A stretch of DNA of 64,000 nt from 40CM-2-70-7 sp035631315 (lineage in GTDB: Bacteria > Gemmatimonadota > Gemmatimonadetes > Gemmatimonadales > GWC2-71-9), in contig DASQIZ010000109.1 of assembly GCA_035631315.1 (NCBI GenBank), forward strand, positions 68,833-132,832, given 5' to 3'. Shown here one piece after another: positions 9,140 through 18,280 of this stretch (positions are counted from its first letter, which is position 1; each line of letters opens with the position of its first letter). The notes under the pieces were generated by a model. That model saw nothing but the letters and a program-made list of their open reading frames with translations. It did no database searches and was not told the DNA's origin. Both the position numbers and the translations under genes were made by a program.

Positions 9140-10300
9140 ATGACAACGACGACTGAAACCTCCCCCCTGACCCACCTCTCGGAAGAAGAACAGATGTTCC
9201 GGGACGCCGTCCGGGACTTTGCCGAGCAGGAAATCAGGCCCCGCGTGGGAGCCATGGAGCGGGCTGCCCAGCTCGACCCCGGCCTCACGCCCAAGTTCTT
9301 CGAGCTTGGCCTGATGGGCATCGAGATCCCCGAGGGCCATGGAGGGGCCGGGGGCTCGCTCTTCCTCACCGTCCTGGCGGTCGAAGAGCTGTCCCGGGTG
9401 GACGCCTCGAGCGCCATCTTCGTGGACGTCCAGAATACCCTGGTCAACGCCCTGCTCCTCAAGTGGGCATCCCCCGACCTCCAGAAGCGCTACTTCCCGA
9501 GGCTTTCCCGCGACACCGTCGGCGCCTATGCGCTCTCCGAGCCGGCTTCCGGATCGGATGCGTTCGGGCTCGAGACGAAGGCGACGAAGCGCGGGGACAA
9601 CTGGGTGCTGGATGGCCGGAAGCTCTGGATCACCAACGGGGCCGAGGCGGGCTTTTACGTCATTTTCGCGAACACGGACTTCGCGAAGGGCTACAAGGGC
9701 ATCACGGCGTTCGCGGTGGAACGGGGATTCAAGGGATTCAGCGTCGGAAAGAAAGAGGACAAGCTCGGGATCCGGGCGTCGTCCACGTGCGAGCTCATCC
9801 TCGACCAGTGTGTGGTTCCGGCCGCGAACGTGATCGGCGAAGTGGGCCACGGATACAAGGTCGCCATCGAGACCTTGAATACCGGTCGCATCGGCATCGG
9901 CGCGCAGATGATCGGCGTCGCCCGCGGCGCGCTCGAAGCCGCCATCGCCTACGTGAAGGAACGGAAGCAGTTCAACAAGCCGGTCGCCGAGTTCCAGGCG
10001 GTGCAGTTTCAGATCGCGCAGGCCGCCACCGAGCTCGAAGCGGCCCGGTTGATGGTCTACAACGCGGCCCGGCTGGAAGACGCGGGTGGGCCGTACACGA
10101 TGGAAGCCGCGATGGCCAAGCTCTACGCCTCGCAAGTGGCGGAGCGTGTGACGTCGCTGTCCGTCGAGCTGTTTGGCGGCTACGGCTACACGAAGGAGTA
10201 TCCGGTGGAGAAGTTCTACCGGGATGCGAAAATCGGCGCGATCTACGAGGGTACGAGCAACATGCAGCTGAACACCATCGCGAAGGCACTCTTGAAGTAG
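9140..10300 (+). CDS. acyl-CoA dehydrogenase
   Basis: A 386-residue flavoenzyme that removes two hydrogens from the alpha-beta carbons of an acyl-CoA and passes electrons to ETF. The three expected parts are present: helical N-terminal domain (EEEQMFRDAVRDFAEQEI), beta domain with ALSEPASGSDAF and WITNGAEAGFYVIFA, and helical C-terminal domain with the catalytic Glu in IYEGTSNMQ (about Glu370). The position of this Glu matches short/medium-chain or butyryl-CoA dehydrogenases. Its stop shares a G with the start of the aminotransferase gene (TAGTG), so the two are coupled. Confidence 0.93.
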   Translation: MTTTTETSPLTHLSEEEQMFRDAVRDFAEQEIRPRVGAMERAAQLDPGLTPKFFELGLMGIEIPEGHGGAGGSLFLTVLAVEELSRVDASSAIFVDVQNTLVNALLLKWASPDLQKRYFPRLSRDTVGAYALSEPASGSDAFGLETKATKRGDNWVLDGRKLWITNGAEAGFYVIFANTDFAKGYKGITAFAVERGFKGFSVGKKEDKLGIRASSTCELILDQCVVPAANVIGEVGHGYKVAIETLNTGRIGIGAQMIGVARGALEAAIAYVKERKQFNKPVAEFQAVQFQIAQAATELEAARLMVYNAARLEDAGGPYTMEAAMAKLYASQVAERVTSLSVELFGGYGYTKEYPVEKFYRDAKIGAIYEGTSNMQLNTIAKALLK

Positions 10301-11460
10301 TGACGACCGCTCAAACGGCCAACCGCACGCACTCGTTCACCGAGTCCGTCATTCGTGGGATGACCCGGCTCGCCAACGAGCATGGAGCCATCAACCTCGC
10401 GCAGGGCTTCCCGAATTTCCCCGCCCCCGACGTCCTGAAGGAAGCGGCAGCCAAGGCGATCCGCGACGACATCAATCAATACGCCATCACCTGGGGCGCC
10501 AAGCGCCTGCGGAACGCCCTCGCCGCCAAGTACGCGGCCTGGTACCAGCTCGACGTCGACCCCGAGACCGATGTCACCGTGACCTGCGGAGCCACCGAAG
10601 CGATGGCCTCGGCGCTCCTGGCCCTGATCAACCCGGGCGACGAAGTGATCGTCTTCGAGCCCTTCTACGAGAACTACGGCCCCGACGCCATTCTCTGTGG
10701 GGCCGTGCCGGTGTACGTCCCCCTGCTCGCCGGCCAGCCCCTCGACCTCGACCGCCTCAAGGCGGCGTTCTCGCCCCGCACGCGCGCCGTCGTGATCTGC
10801 ACACCGAACAATCCCACCGGGCGGGTGCTCTCGCGGGCCGAGCTCGAAGCGATCGCCGAGTTGTGCAAGACGCATGATGCGTGGGCGGTGACGGACGAGA
10901 TCTACGAGCACATCTACTACGAAGGCACGCACATCCCCATCGCGACCCTCGACGGCATGAAGAGCCGCACGATCACGGTGAGCGGAGCGTCCAAGACCTA
11001 CTCGATCACGGGCTGGCGAATCGGAACCATCGTGGCGCCGCGACAGGCGACCGACGCGATCCGAAAGGTCCACGATTTTCTCACGGTGGGTGCGCCCGCG
11101 CCGCTGCAGGAAGGGGTCGCGGTCGCGATCGAGACCCTGGGGCGGGACTACTACGAGAAGCTGTCGCAGGAATATCGGGCCCGGCGGGACTTGCTCTGCG
11201 GCGCGCTCATGGAAGCGGGATTCACATGCACGCCGCCCGAGGGGGCGTACTACGTACTCGCGGACTTCTCCGCCCTGTCCAACTTGCCCGATGACGAATT
11301 CGCCAAGCGCCTGACGGCCGAACATGGAGTAGCGCCGGTGCCGGGGTCGAGCTTCTACTCGAAGCCCGAGATGGGGCGGAAGGAGGTGCGGTTCGCGTTC
11401 TGTAAGACCGACGACATGCTCCGGGAAGCAGCCACGCGACTCAAGAAACTGAAAGACTAG
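10300..11460 (+). CDS. PLP-dependent aminotransferase, class I/II
   Basis: 386 residues of fold-type I aminotransferase. The PLP lysine is Lys232 in SGASKTYSITGWRIG; TPNNPTGRV and VTDEIYEHIYYE supply the other cofactor contacts, and the arginine that binds the substrate carboxylate lies in KEVRFAFCK near the end. The N-terminal INLAQGFPNFPAPD is characteristic of the methionine / kynurenine / glutamine aminotransferase group (YbdL, KAT). The GTG start overlaps the acyl-CoA dehydrogenase stop, which suggests joint action in amino or keto acid breakdown. The exact substrate is unknown. It ends in the CTAG shared with the convergent kinase. Confidence 0.9.
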   Translation: MTTAQTANRTHSFTESVIRGMTRLANEHGAINLAQGFPNFPAPDVLKEAAAKAIRDDINQYAITWGAKRLRNALAAKYAAWYQLDVDPETDVTVTCGATEAMASALLALINPGDEVIVFEPFYENYGPDAILCGAVPVYVPLLAGQPLDLDRLKAAFSPRTRAVVICTPNNPTGRVLSRAELEAIAELCKTHDAWAVTDEIYEHIYYEGTHIPIATLDGMKSRTITVSGASKTYSITGWRIGTIVAPRQATDAIRKVHDFLTVGAPAPLQEGVAVAIETLGRDYYEKLSQEYRARRDLLCGALMEAGFTCTPPEGAYYVLADFSALSNLPDDEFAKRLTAEHGVAPVPGSSFYSKPEMGRKEVRFAFCKTDDMLREAATRLKKLKD

Positions 11461-13340
11461 ACCGCGTCCAGTTCCTTCCGCGCTTCCAGCAACCGATCCA
11501 CCTCCGCCGCGACCTCCCGCGCCAATCCGAGATCGGTCGTCAGGCTCTCCACCGACCCCGTTCCGGCATGCAAGCGCAACAAGCTGAGCCGAATCGACTC
11601 GAGCGCGGCAACGGCGTCGGCATGCCGACGCTCGACCAACCCCCGCTCGGTCTCCAGCGCGCCTCGCATCTGGGAGCGTCGCTCGGCCATCGCGTCAGAG
11701 GCCTCCGGTACGGGCGTGTCTCCCGCCAGTGCATCCTGAAGCTCATCGAGACGGGCGCGCATGCGTTGCGCGTCGGTCTCGAGCCGGTGCAGCGCTTCGG
11801 GAAGCTCCTTGAGCCGGTTACGCGTGGCTTTCGGCAGCGAGTCGAACAGCTGCTCGGCGGCGAGGGAGAGCGCCAGCTCGGTGGCTCGATGCGTGCCCGC
11901 GGCGGGAATGGCCCGGCGCCCTACAAAGGGGCGAGCGACAGCGAAGAACGCTCTTCCAATCGGGCCCCGCCACACCCACGACCAGATCTTGGTGTCAAGG
12001 TCGACACGACGATTGAGCCGCGTCAGGTAGAGGAAGCCGCTCACAATCGAGCTGATCATCGAGTACCCGAAGAAGGCGGACGCGGTCCCCGCCAAGAGCG
12101 ACGTGCCACCCATGAAGCCGGACACGACGGCGGTTCCCACGCTCCCGGCGGCGATCAGGCCGGTGATCCGTTCGTAGAGTGAAGCTCGCCTTCCATACTC
12201 GAACACCCGCTCATCGAGGCCCTGTTCCAGCTCGGTCTGAAAAGCTGCTCGCAGGTCCTTCGGGTCGAATCCCGACGCGAGATAGCCACGGGCCCGGTTG
12301 ATCAGGATGAGTATCGGGCCCACACCGAACAACGCAGCGAACGTCGTCCAAAACGCCCGTACCCAGTGATCCTGCGGCACCACATTGGCTACGACCGAAA
12401 GCGTGACGAAAGAGGCGAAGATGTAGGTGAAGCCACCGATGCCACCCAAACGAGCGCCGCGCTTGACGAAGACTCGAAGCGCGACCGGCAGCTCCTTATG
12501 CGCCTCGAGTACCTGGCCCAGGGACTCCGCGAAGTCTTCGCCCTTCTGAGGTCGTGCCTTGGGGTCTTTCGCCAGACAGCGCTCGAGCGCCCGGGCTAAT
12601 CGCCTCGGGATGCCGGGCCCTTCGAGCAACGGGACCGGTGTCGCGATGTGTTGCGAGAGCAGAGCGGCGGCGCTCCCGCCCTGGAAGGGTCCCCGGCCCG
12701 ACAGAACGAAGTAGCCCACGGCGCCGAGGGAGTAAATGTCCGCCCGCCCATCGACGCTGTCGCCCACCGCCTGCTCCGGACTCATGAACTCCGGTGTCCC
12801 AATCACTTCGCCCGGTCCCGTCGCACCGGTCTCACGCGTCACCCGCGCGATTCCGAAGTCGGTGACCAGTGCCCGACCCGAGCCCTCCAGCAGGATGTTC
12901 TCGGGCTTCACATCCCGGTGGATGACTCCCTGCGAGTGTGCGTACGCCAGCGCCCACGCCACTTCGCGGAGCAACCGCGTGGCCTCTCCCGGAGGCATCG
13001 GCCCGCGCGTCTCCACCCGTTGCGCCAGGGTTTCGCCGTCGATGAAGGCCATGGCGTAGAAGACGAATCGATCCACTTCATCGACGGCGAAGATCGGGAC
13101 GATGTTGGGATGGGAGAGCCGTGCCGCCATGCGGGCTTCGCGGAGAAAGCGGTCCTTGAGACCGGGAACGGCCGCGAGCTCCGGCGGCAGCAGCTTGATG
13201 GCCACGAGGCGGTCGAGACGCACCTCGCGGGCGAGGTAGACCACGCCCATCCCGCCACGGCCGAGCTCCCGCTCGAGGGAGTACCGTCCGACCAGAGCTT
13301 CCTGGAACTCGAGAAACAGCCGATCGCCGGCGTCGCTCAT
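11457..13340 (-). CDS. membrane-anchored Ser/Thr protein kinase (PknB-like)
   Basis: 627 residues. The kinase domain (about 20-280) has a glycine loop GRGGMGVVY, Lys49 in VAIKLL, HRDVKPEN (about 141) and TDFGIA (about 161), so it should be active. Unusually the kinase is followed by several hydrophobic segments (about 325-350, 360-380 and 425-480) and then a charged coiled-coil tail rich in Arg/Glu to the C-terminus, all without a recognisable extracellular sensor. It follows the OPT transporter by 15 nt on the same strand, so it may be co-expressed with it. Target unknown. Confidence 0.9.
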   Translation of the reverse strand: MSDAGDRLFLEFQEALVGRYSLERELGRGGMGVVYLAREVRLDRLVAIKLLPPELAAVPGLKDRFLREARMAARLSHPNIVPIFAVDEVDRFVFYAMAFIDGETLAQRVETRGPMPPGEATRLLREVAWALAYAHSQGVIHRDVKPENILLEGSGRALVTDFGIARVTRETGATGPGEVIGTPEFMSPEQAVGDSVDGRADIYSLGAVGYFVLSGRGPFQGGSAAALLSQHIATPVPLLEGPGIPRRLARALERCLAKDPKARPQKGEDFAESLGQVLEAHKELPVALRVFVKRGARLGGIGGFTYIFASFVTLSVVANVVPQDHWVRAFWTTFAALFGVGPILILINRARGYLASGFDPKDLRAAFQTELEQGLDERVFEYGRRASLYERITGLIAAGSVGTAVVSGFMGGTSLLAGTASAFFGYSMISSIVSGFLYLTRLNRRVDLDTKIWSWVWRGPIGRAFFAVARPFVGRRAIPAAGTHRATELALSLAAEQLFDSLPKATRNRLKELPEALHRLETDAQRMRARLDELQDALAGDTPVPEASDAMAERRSQMRGALETERGLVERRHADAVAALESIRLSLLRLHAGTGSVESLTTDLGLAREVAAEVDRLLEARKELDAV

Positions 13341-13355
13341 GCTGCTCCGGGCACG

Positions 13356-15299
13356 CTAGGGCTTCGCGTGCTCCATGCGGGTAGCGGTGCGGTAGAGCCA
13401 GTACACAACGGCGGCGAGCAAGATGATACCGGGGAGCACCCCTTCGTGTTCACCCCGGAACGCCAGCACGTCGGCGTTCGACGACATCACGATCGGGATC
13501 GCGAGAAGGATTCCCACCAGGGCCTCCCCCGTGATCAGTCCGGCGGCGAACAGCAGACCATTCCGCTCTCCCGTCGCATGCGCTTCGTCGGACGCGCCCG
13601 CGCGCTTGAGGAACCGGCTCGCGAGCCACGCGATCACACCGCCCAGGAAGATCGCGACGGAAAGCTGCAGGGGCAGGTAGATACCGATCGCGACCGCCAG
13701 GACCGGCGTACGGAACTGGGCCTGTCGGGCCTGGAGCCAGAGGTCGAAGCTGATCACCACCACTGCGACCACCATCCCGATGCTGATCATGGTCCAGGGC
13801 AGGCCGCCATGGAACACGCCGCCCGCCACTGCGGCCATCAGCGTCGCCTGGGGTGCCGCGAGCGGATGCGGGTGATCGGGGGTGGGCACACCGATCCCGT
13901 ACGCCTTCTGAATGAGCGTCAGTACCGGCGAGAGAACGAACGCGGCTGACACCGCACCGATGATCTGCATGACCTGCTGCTTGTACGGCGTGGCGCCCAC
14001 GATCCGGCCGGCCTTCAGGTCCTGGAGATTCTCTCCGCCGATCGCCGCGGCGCACGCGACCACCGCCCCGATGAATACGGCGGCGGCGGGACCCTTCGCG
14101 CTGCCGGCGCCGAGGAACGCGAGCAGGAGCAGCGCGGACGTGAGGATGGTCGCGATCGTGACACCCGAGATCGGGTTGTTGGAGGAGCCGACCAGGCCCG
14201 CCATGTACGCGGCGACCGTCGAGAAGAGGAATCCGGCGACGAGCATGATCACCGCCATCGCCGCCGCCACCCACCAGATGCCGGTGAACGCATTGAAGAT
14301 GAAGAAGAGGGGCACCGCGAGGACGATCAGGGCCATCCCCACCCAATGCATCGGGGTATCGCGATCGGTGCGGAGAATGCTGGTGCCACCCGACTTGGTA
14401 TGGCGATACGCGGCCATGCCGGACCGAATGCCTTGCACCACGCTCTTCCGCACCTTGATCAGCGCCCAGATGCCGCCGATGATCATCGCGCCCACGCCGA
14501 TGTACCGGGTCTGATTCTTCCAGAGCCCTGCGGCAAAATCGACCGCGGACACGGCTTCGGGATGCGCGGTGTGTGACGCCACCCACGGAATGGCGACGTA
14601 CCAGTTCATCACGCCGCCGATGAAAATCAGGGCCGCCACGTTCAGCCCGACGATGAATCCGACGCCGATCAGCGCCGGGGAGAGGTTCATCGCAAAGGCC
14701 GCCACCGAGCCGCCGACGTACTTCGCGCTGGTGATCGCCTCACCCCAGAGCTTGAACCCCGTCGCGCCGAGCTTGTAGAGCGCACCGGCGCCCGCCGCCG
14801 CGACAATGGTCCCGACCCCTGCCCCTCCCTTTTCACCGACCTTGAGCACCTCGGCGGTGGCCACGCCTTCCGGGAACTTGAGCGGATCTTCGATGATCAG
14901 CGCCCGGCGAAGGGGGATGGTGAAGAGTACCCCCAGCGCTCCGCCGATGGCGGCGATGATCGTGGTGGTCCAATAGTCGAACGTGGTCCACGTGCCGAGG
15001 ATAAGGAGGGCCGGGAGCGTGAAGATGGCACCCGCCGCGAGCCCTTCTCCCGACGCCGCCGCCGTCTGGACGACGTTGTTCTCGAGGATGTTGTGCTCCC
15101 GGAACATCCGAAGCACGGCCATCGAAATGACGGCCGCCGGGATGGACGCGGACACCGTGATACCGGCGAAGAGCCCGAGGTACGCGTTGGCGCCAGCAAG
15201 GAGAAGCGAGAGCACGACGCCGAGGACCAGCGCCTTGAGGGTGAGCTCGGGCAGTGTGACCGACGCCGGGATGTAGGGGGACGAGTCTTGATCGGCCAC
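13356..15299 (-). CDS. OPT-family oligopeptide transporter
   Basis: A 647-residue, strongly hydrophobic protein with about 14-16 membrane segments, matching bacterial OPT transporters. After a short hydrophilic N-terminus the first helices contain LLAGANAYLGLFAGITVSAS and the conserved region around NNVVQTAAASGEG. OPT proteins import oligopeptides or metal chelates with protons. GTG 15299 was chosen over the upstream TTG 15359 because a TTGACA-17-GACATT promoter (15327-15355) would start transcription between the two. The Ser/Thr kinase follows 15 nt downstream. Confidence 0.88.
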   Translation of the reverse strand: MADQDSSPYIPASVTLPELTLKALVLGVVLSLLLAGANAYLGLFAGITVSASIPAAVISMAVLRMFREHNILENNVVQTAAASGEGLAAGAIFTLPALLILGTWTTFDYWTTTIIAAIGGALGVLFTIPLRRALIIEDPLKFPEGVATAEVLKVGEKGGAGVGTIVAAAGAGALYKLGATGFKLWGEAITSAKYVGGSVAAFAMNLSPALIGVGFIVGLNVAALIFIGGVMNWYVAIPWVASHTAHPEAVSAVDFAAGLWKNQTRYIGVGAMIIGGIWALIKVRKSVVQGIRSGMAAYRHTKSGGTSILRTDRDTPMHWVGMALIVLAVPLFFIFNAFTGIWWVAAAMAVIMLVAGFLFSTVAAYMAGLVGSSNNPISGVTIATILTSALLLLAFLGAGSAKGPAAAVFIGAVVACAAAIGGENLQDLKAGRIVGATPYKQQVMQIIGAVSAAFVLSPVLTLIQKAYGIGVPTPDHPHPLAAPQATLMAAVAGGVFHGGLPWTMISIGMVVAVVVISFDLWLQARQAQFRTPVLAVAIGIYLPLQLSVAIFLGGVIAWLASRFLKRAGASDEAHATGERNGLLFAAGLITGEALVGILLAIPIVMSSNADVLAFRGEHEGVLPGIILLAAVVYWLYRTATRMEHAKP

Positions 15300-15326
15300 G
15301 GGTCCCGTCAGTGTTGGAGTTGCGCG

Positions 15327-15355
15327 AATGTCCCGCCCCCCAAGGGGACTGTCAA
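15327..15355 (-). promoter_or_regulatory. sigma70-type promoter for the OPT gene (TTGACA, 17 nt, GACATT)
   Basis: On the minus strand TTGACA (15355-15350) is a perfect -35 and GACATT (15332-15327) a fair -10 with exact 17-nt spacing. Transcription would begin near 15320, giving a leader of about 20 nt to GTG 15299. It lies back to back with the leaderless promoter at 15367. Confidence 0.55.
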
Positions 15356-15366
15356 GCAAGTCCGCC

Positions 15367-15372
15367 TATATT
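15367..15372 (+). promoter_or_regulatory. leaderless -10 box (TATATT) for the cobalamin-binding-type gene
   Basis: TATATT is followed by 6 nt (GGCCAG) and ATG 15379, placing the transcript start on the A of the start codon. Confidence 0.65.
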
Positions 15373-15378
15373 GGCCAG

Positions 15379-16233
15379 ATGGCCCATGCGCCCCGGGTCG
15401 TCTCGCTGCTCCCTGCCGCGACGGAGATCGTGTGCGCCGTGGGCGCCGGCTCCTGGCTGGTGGGCATATCGCACGAATGCGACTACCCGGCCGAAGTGAC
15501 CACCCTGCCCCGGGTCACCAGAAATATCCTCGATCCCTCGTTGCCCTCCGGCGCAATCGATGCCCGCGTCGCTGCCTCGAAACACGGGACACCTCTCGTC
15601 ACGATCGACATCGATCTCCTCCGCTATCTCGAACCCGACATCATCTTGGGACAGTCTCTTTGTGACGTATGCGCCGTCGGCGAGAACCTCATTGCGCAAG
15701 CGCTCCCGCACCTTTCGCAACGACCTGAAGTCGTCACACTGCATGCGCACACGCTGACCGAGGTGTTCGACGACATGCTGCGGGTGGCGAACGCAGTGGA
15801 TCTGAAGAGCGAGGGAGAAGAGCTGGTGGCGGGACTGCAGTACCGTCTTCGGAACGTGCCACGTCCCAATGTCCCCACTCCCCCACGCGTTTTAGTAGTG
15901 GAATGGACCGACCCTCCCTATGTCGCGGGGCATTGGGTGCCTGAGCTCATCGCAGCCGCCGGCGGCACAGATGTCGGCGCAACGGCCGGCGCCCATTCCA
16001 GCGCCCGCCCCTGGAAGGATCTGGGAACCCTTGCGCCCGACGTGATTCTCGTCAGTTTGTGCGGCTTCGATGTGCCCAGAGCCAGGCGCGAAGTGTCGCA
16101 AGTGCGCGACCCCGATGGACGCGCGCTGCTCGGGGGCAGGACCATCTATCTCGACGGCAACGCATACACCTCGCGCCCCGGCCCGCGGCTCGTGGACGCC
16201 GCGGAGCTGATCGCGCGACAGATTGGCGGATGA
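15379..16233 (+). CDS. BtuF-like periplasmic-binding-fold protein (cobalamin-binding type)
   Basis: 284 residues with the helical-backbone binding fold of BtuF/FhuD: N-lobe starting RVVSLLPAATEIVCAVGAG and the family signature LVGISHECDYP, C-lobe containing VLVVEWTDPPYVAGHWVPELI. There is no signal peptide, so as read the protein is cytoplasmic. A number of bacteria carry such leaderless BtuF-like proteins, often annotated cobalamin-binding protein, with uncertain role. No ABC permease for B12 is nearby. The stop overlaps the next start (ATGA). Confidence 0.75.
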   Translation: MAHAPRVVSLLPAATEIVCAVGAGSWLVGISHECDYPAEVTTLPRVTRNILDPSLPSGAIDARVAASKHGTPLVTIDIDLLRYLEPDIILGQSLCDVCAVGENLIAQALPHLSQRPEVVTLHAHTLTEVFDDMLRVANAVDLKSEGEELVAGLQYRLRNVPRPNVPTPPRVLVVEWTDPPYVAGHWVPELIAAAGGTDVGATAGAHSSARPWKDLGTLAPDVILVSLCGFDVPRARREVSQVRDPDGRALLGGRTIYLDGNAYTSRPGPRLVDAAELIARQIGG

Positions 16234-17213
16234 CGATGCTGTTGCTGATTGGCGTTCTGCTGGCGCAGGCCCCCCACGCACCGCCCCGCGACTCGCTGCA
16301 CATCCTCGCGGTGGGCGACATCAACCTTGGGCGCAAGCTGGCGAAAGACTACCTCGAAAAAGGGGACACGCTGTACCCTTTCCGCGCGGTACTCGACACG
16401 TTCGCCACCGCCGACCTGCTCTTCGGAAATCTCGAGAGCCCGATCGCGCCCGACTCGCACACCGTAGAATCGGAAGGGATCAAGTTCACGGCGCCCCTGC
16501 TCGCCGCGACGTCACTCGCGCGCGCAGGATTCACCATCGTCTCGACTGCCAACAACCACGCCTGGGACGGCGGTGAGGGCGGCGTCCTGCAGACGATGAA
16601 CCGGCTTTCGGAACGCGGAGTGCGGTTCGTCGGCTCAGGATACGGGCGGGACATGGCGGAGCAGCCCGTGATCATCGAGCGGCACGGGTGGCGGATCGGG
16701 TTCTTCGCGGTCACCCGCGCGTGGAATCCGGCGCCTGACGCCTTCTACTCGCACGAGGGATCCAAGTACGTCGCGTGGGGAGATCCCACATGGCTGTATC
16801 CCGCGATTGCGGCGCTCAAGGCGAGCGGGATGGTGGACCTCGTGGTCGTCAGCGTCCACGGTGGCACGGAGTACCAGTCCGAGCCCAAGCCCTCGTACCA
16901 GCATTTCCTGGAGGGCCTCGCCGACGCGGGCGCCGACCTGGTCCTGGCTCATCATCCCCATGTCCTTCAGCCAGTGGTGTTTAGGCATGGGACGCCAATC
17001 GTGCAATCTCTCGGTAACTTCGTGTTCTCGCAGACGGAGCCTTGGACCCGTCTGAGTGCCATTCTCAGGATCACGGTCGCACCGAACCACCAGATGAAGG
17101 TCCGCGCCATCCCCGTGCGGGCCGGTTACCAGGTGACCTTTGTGGACGGGACCGCCGCGGACAGTGTTCGCGCACGGCTTCGAGTATCACTTTCGAACGG
17201 GACAACGCCCTGA
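16230..17213 (+). CDS. CapA-family metallophosphatase-like protein
   Basis: 327 residues with a short N-terminal hydrophobic signal (MTMLLLIGVLLAQA) and the CapA/PgsA motif series GDINLGRK, GNLESPI, STANNHAWD, VVSVHGGTEY and LAHHPHVLQPV, which line the two-metal site of calcineurin-like enzymes. In Bacillus CapA helps make or anchor poly-gamma-glutamate, but the family is far wider than that polymer and none of the capBC genes is present here. It overlaps the upstream stop (ATGA) and the downstream start (TGATG). Confidence 0.85.
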   Translation: MTMLLLIGVLLAQAPHAPPRDSLHILAVGDINLGRKLAKDYLEKGDTLYPFRAVLDTFATADLLFGNLESPIAPDSHTVESEGIKFTAPLLAATSLARAGFTIVSTANNHAWDGGEGGVLQTMNRLSERGVRFVGSGYGRDMAEQPVIIERHGWRIGFFAVTRAWNPAPDAFYSHEGSKYVAWGDPTWLYPAIAALKASGMVDLVVVSVHGGTEYQSEPKPSYQHFLEGLADAGADLVLAHHPHVLQPVVFRHGTPIVQSLGNFVFSQTEPWTRLSAILRITVAPNHQMKVRAIPVRAGYQVTFVDGTAADSVRARLRVSLSNGTTP

Positions 17214-18280
17214 TGACGCAATCCTCCGTCGGTTTCCTGAAGCGACTCCTCGATACGCCGGGGCCCTCCGGCTTCGAATCGGGACCGGCCCGCCTGTGGC
17301 GTGATGAAGTGAAGGCGTTCGCCGATCAGGTCGAGAGCGACGTGCGCGGCAACACCATCGCCGCCATCAACCCCAAAGGCCAGCCGCGGCTCATGTTCGC
17401 CGGGCATATCGACGAAATCGGCGTTCAGGTCACCCACATCGACGATGACGGGTACCTCTACTTCGCGGGAATCGGCGGGTGGGACCCGCAGGTGCTCGTC
17501 GGCCAGCGCATCACCCTCCTCGGCAAGAGCGGCCCCGTGCTCGGCGTGGTGGGCAAGAAGGCCATTCATCTGATGAAGCCCGACGAGCGGGACAAGGTCT
17601 CCAAGATCACCGACCTCTGGATCGATATCGGAGCGGCGGGGCGGGAAGAGGCACAGGCGCGCGTCCGGGTCGGCGACGCCGGCGTGCTCGCCACCGACGT
17701 GAAGGAATTCCCGAACGGGCGCATCGTCTCCCGGAGCATCGACAACCGCATCGGGGCGTACGTGGTCGCCGAGGCGCTGCGGTTGCTCGCGCAGGACCGG
17801 CCGAAGCACGCGGCCGTCTTCGCGGTCGCGACCACGCAGGAGGAGATCGCGTGGACGGGCGGCGGCGCCAGGACCAGTGCCGTCACGCTCGACCCGCAGG
17901 TCGCGCTCGTGGTGGACGTGACCCACGCCACCGACTACCCGGGCGCGGAAAAGAAAACCGCCGGCGATCACAAGCTCGGCGGCGGCGTAGTGCTCTCGCG
18001 GGGCTCCGCGACCAACCCCAAAGTCTTCGACCTGCTGGTCGACTGCGCGGAGGCGAACAAGATCCCGTTCACCCTCCAGGCGGCCCCGCACGACACCGGG
18101 ACCGATGCCGATGCCATCTACAATGCGCATCGCGGCGTGGCGACCGGACTGGTGTCGGTGCCCAACCGCTATATGCACAGTCCCAACGAAATGGTGGCGA
18201 TGACGGACCTGGAGCGGGCGGCGCAGCTTCTCGCGATCTTCGCGCGGAAGCTCACGAAGGAGACTAGCTTTTTGCCTTGA
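17213..18280 (+). CDS. M42-family metallopeptidase (glutamyl aminopeptidase/endoglucanase type)
   Basis: A cytosolic aminopeptidase of 355 residues. Metal and catalytic residues visible are His65 and Asp67 in AGHIDEIG, Asp in SRSIDNRIGAY, the Glu pair in TTQEEIAWTGG, Asp in VVDVTHATDYPG, and the late His in QAAPHDTGTDADA. These match the dinuclear site of tetrahedral M42 peptidases (TET, FrvX, YsdC), which remove N-terminal residues from peptides. ATG 17213 overlaps the CapA stop. The 3-prime end overlaps the convergent HEAT gene by 17 nt. Confidence 0.92.
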   Translation: MTQSSVGFLKRLLDTPGPSGFESGPARLWRDEVKAFADQVESDVRGNTIAAINPKGQPRLMFAGHIDEIGVQVTHIDDDGYLYFAGIGGWDPQVLVGQRITLLGKSGPVLGVVGKKAIHLMKPDERDKVSKITDLWIDIGAAGREEAQARVRVGDAGVLATDVKEFPNGRIVSRSIDNRIGAYVVAEALRLLAQDRPKHAAVFAVATTQEEIAWTGGGARTSAVTLDPQVALVVDVTHATDYPGAEKKTAGDHKLGGGVVLSRGSATNPKVFDLLVDCAEANKIPFTLQAAPHDTGTDADAIYNAHRGVATGLVSVPNRYMHSPNEMVAMTDLERAAQLLAIFARKLTKETSFLP

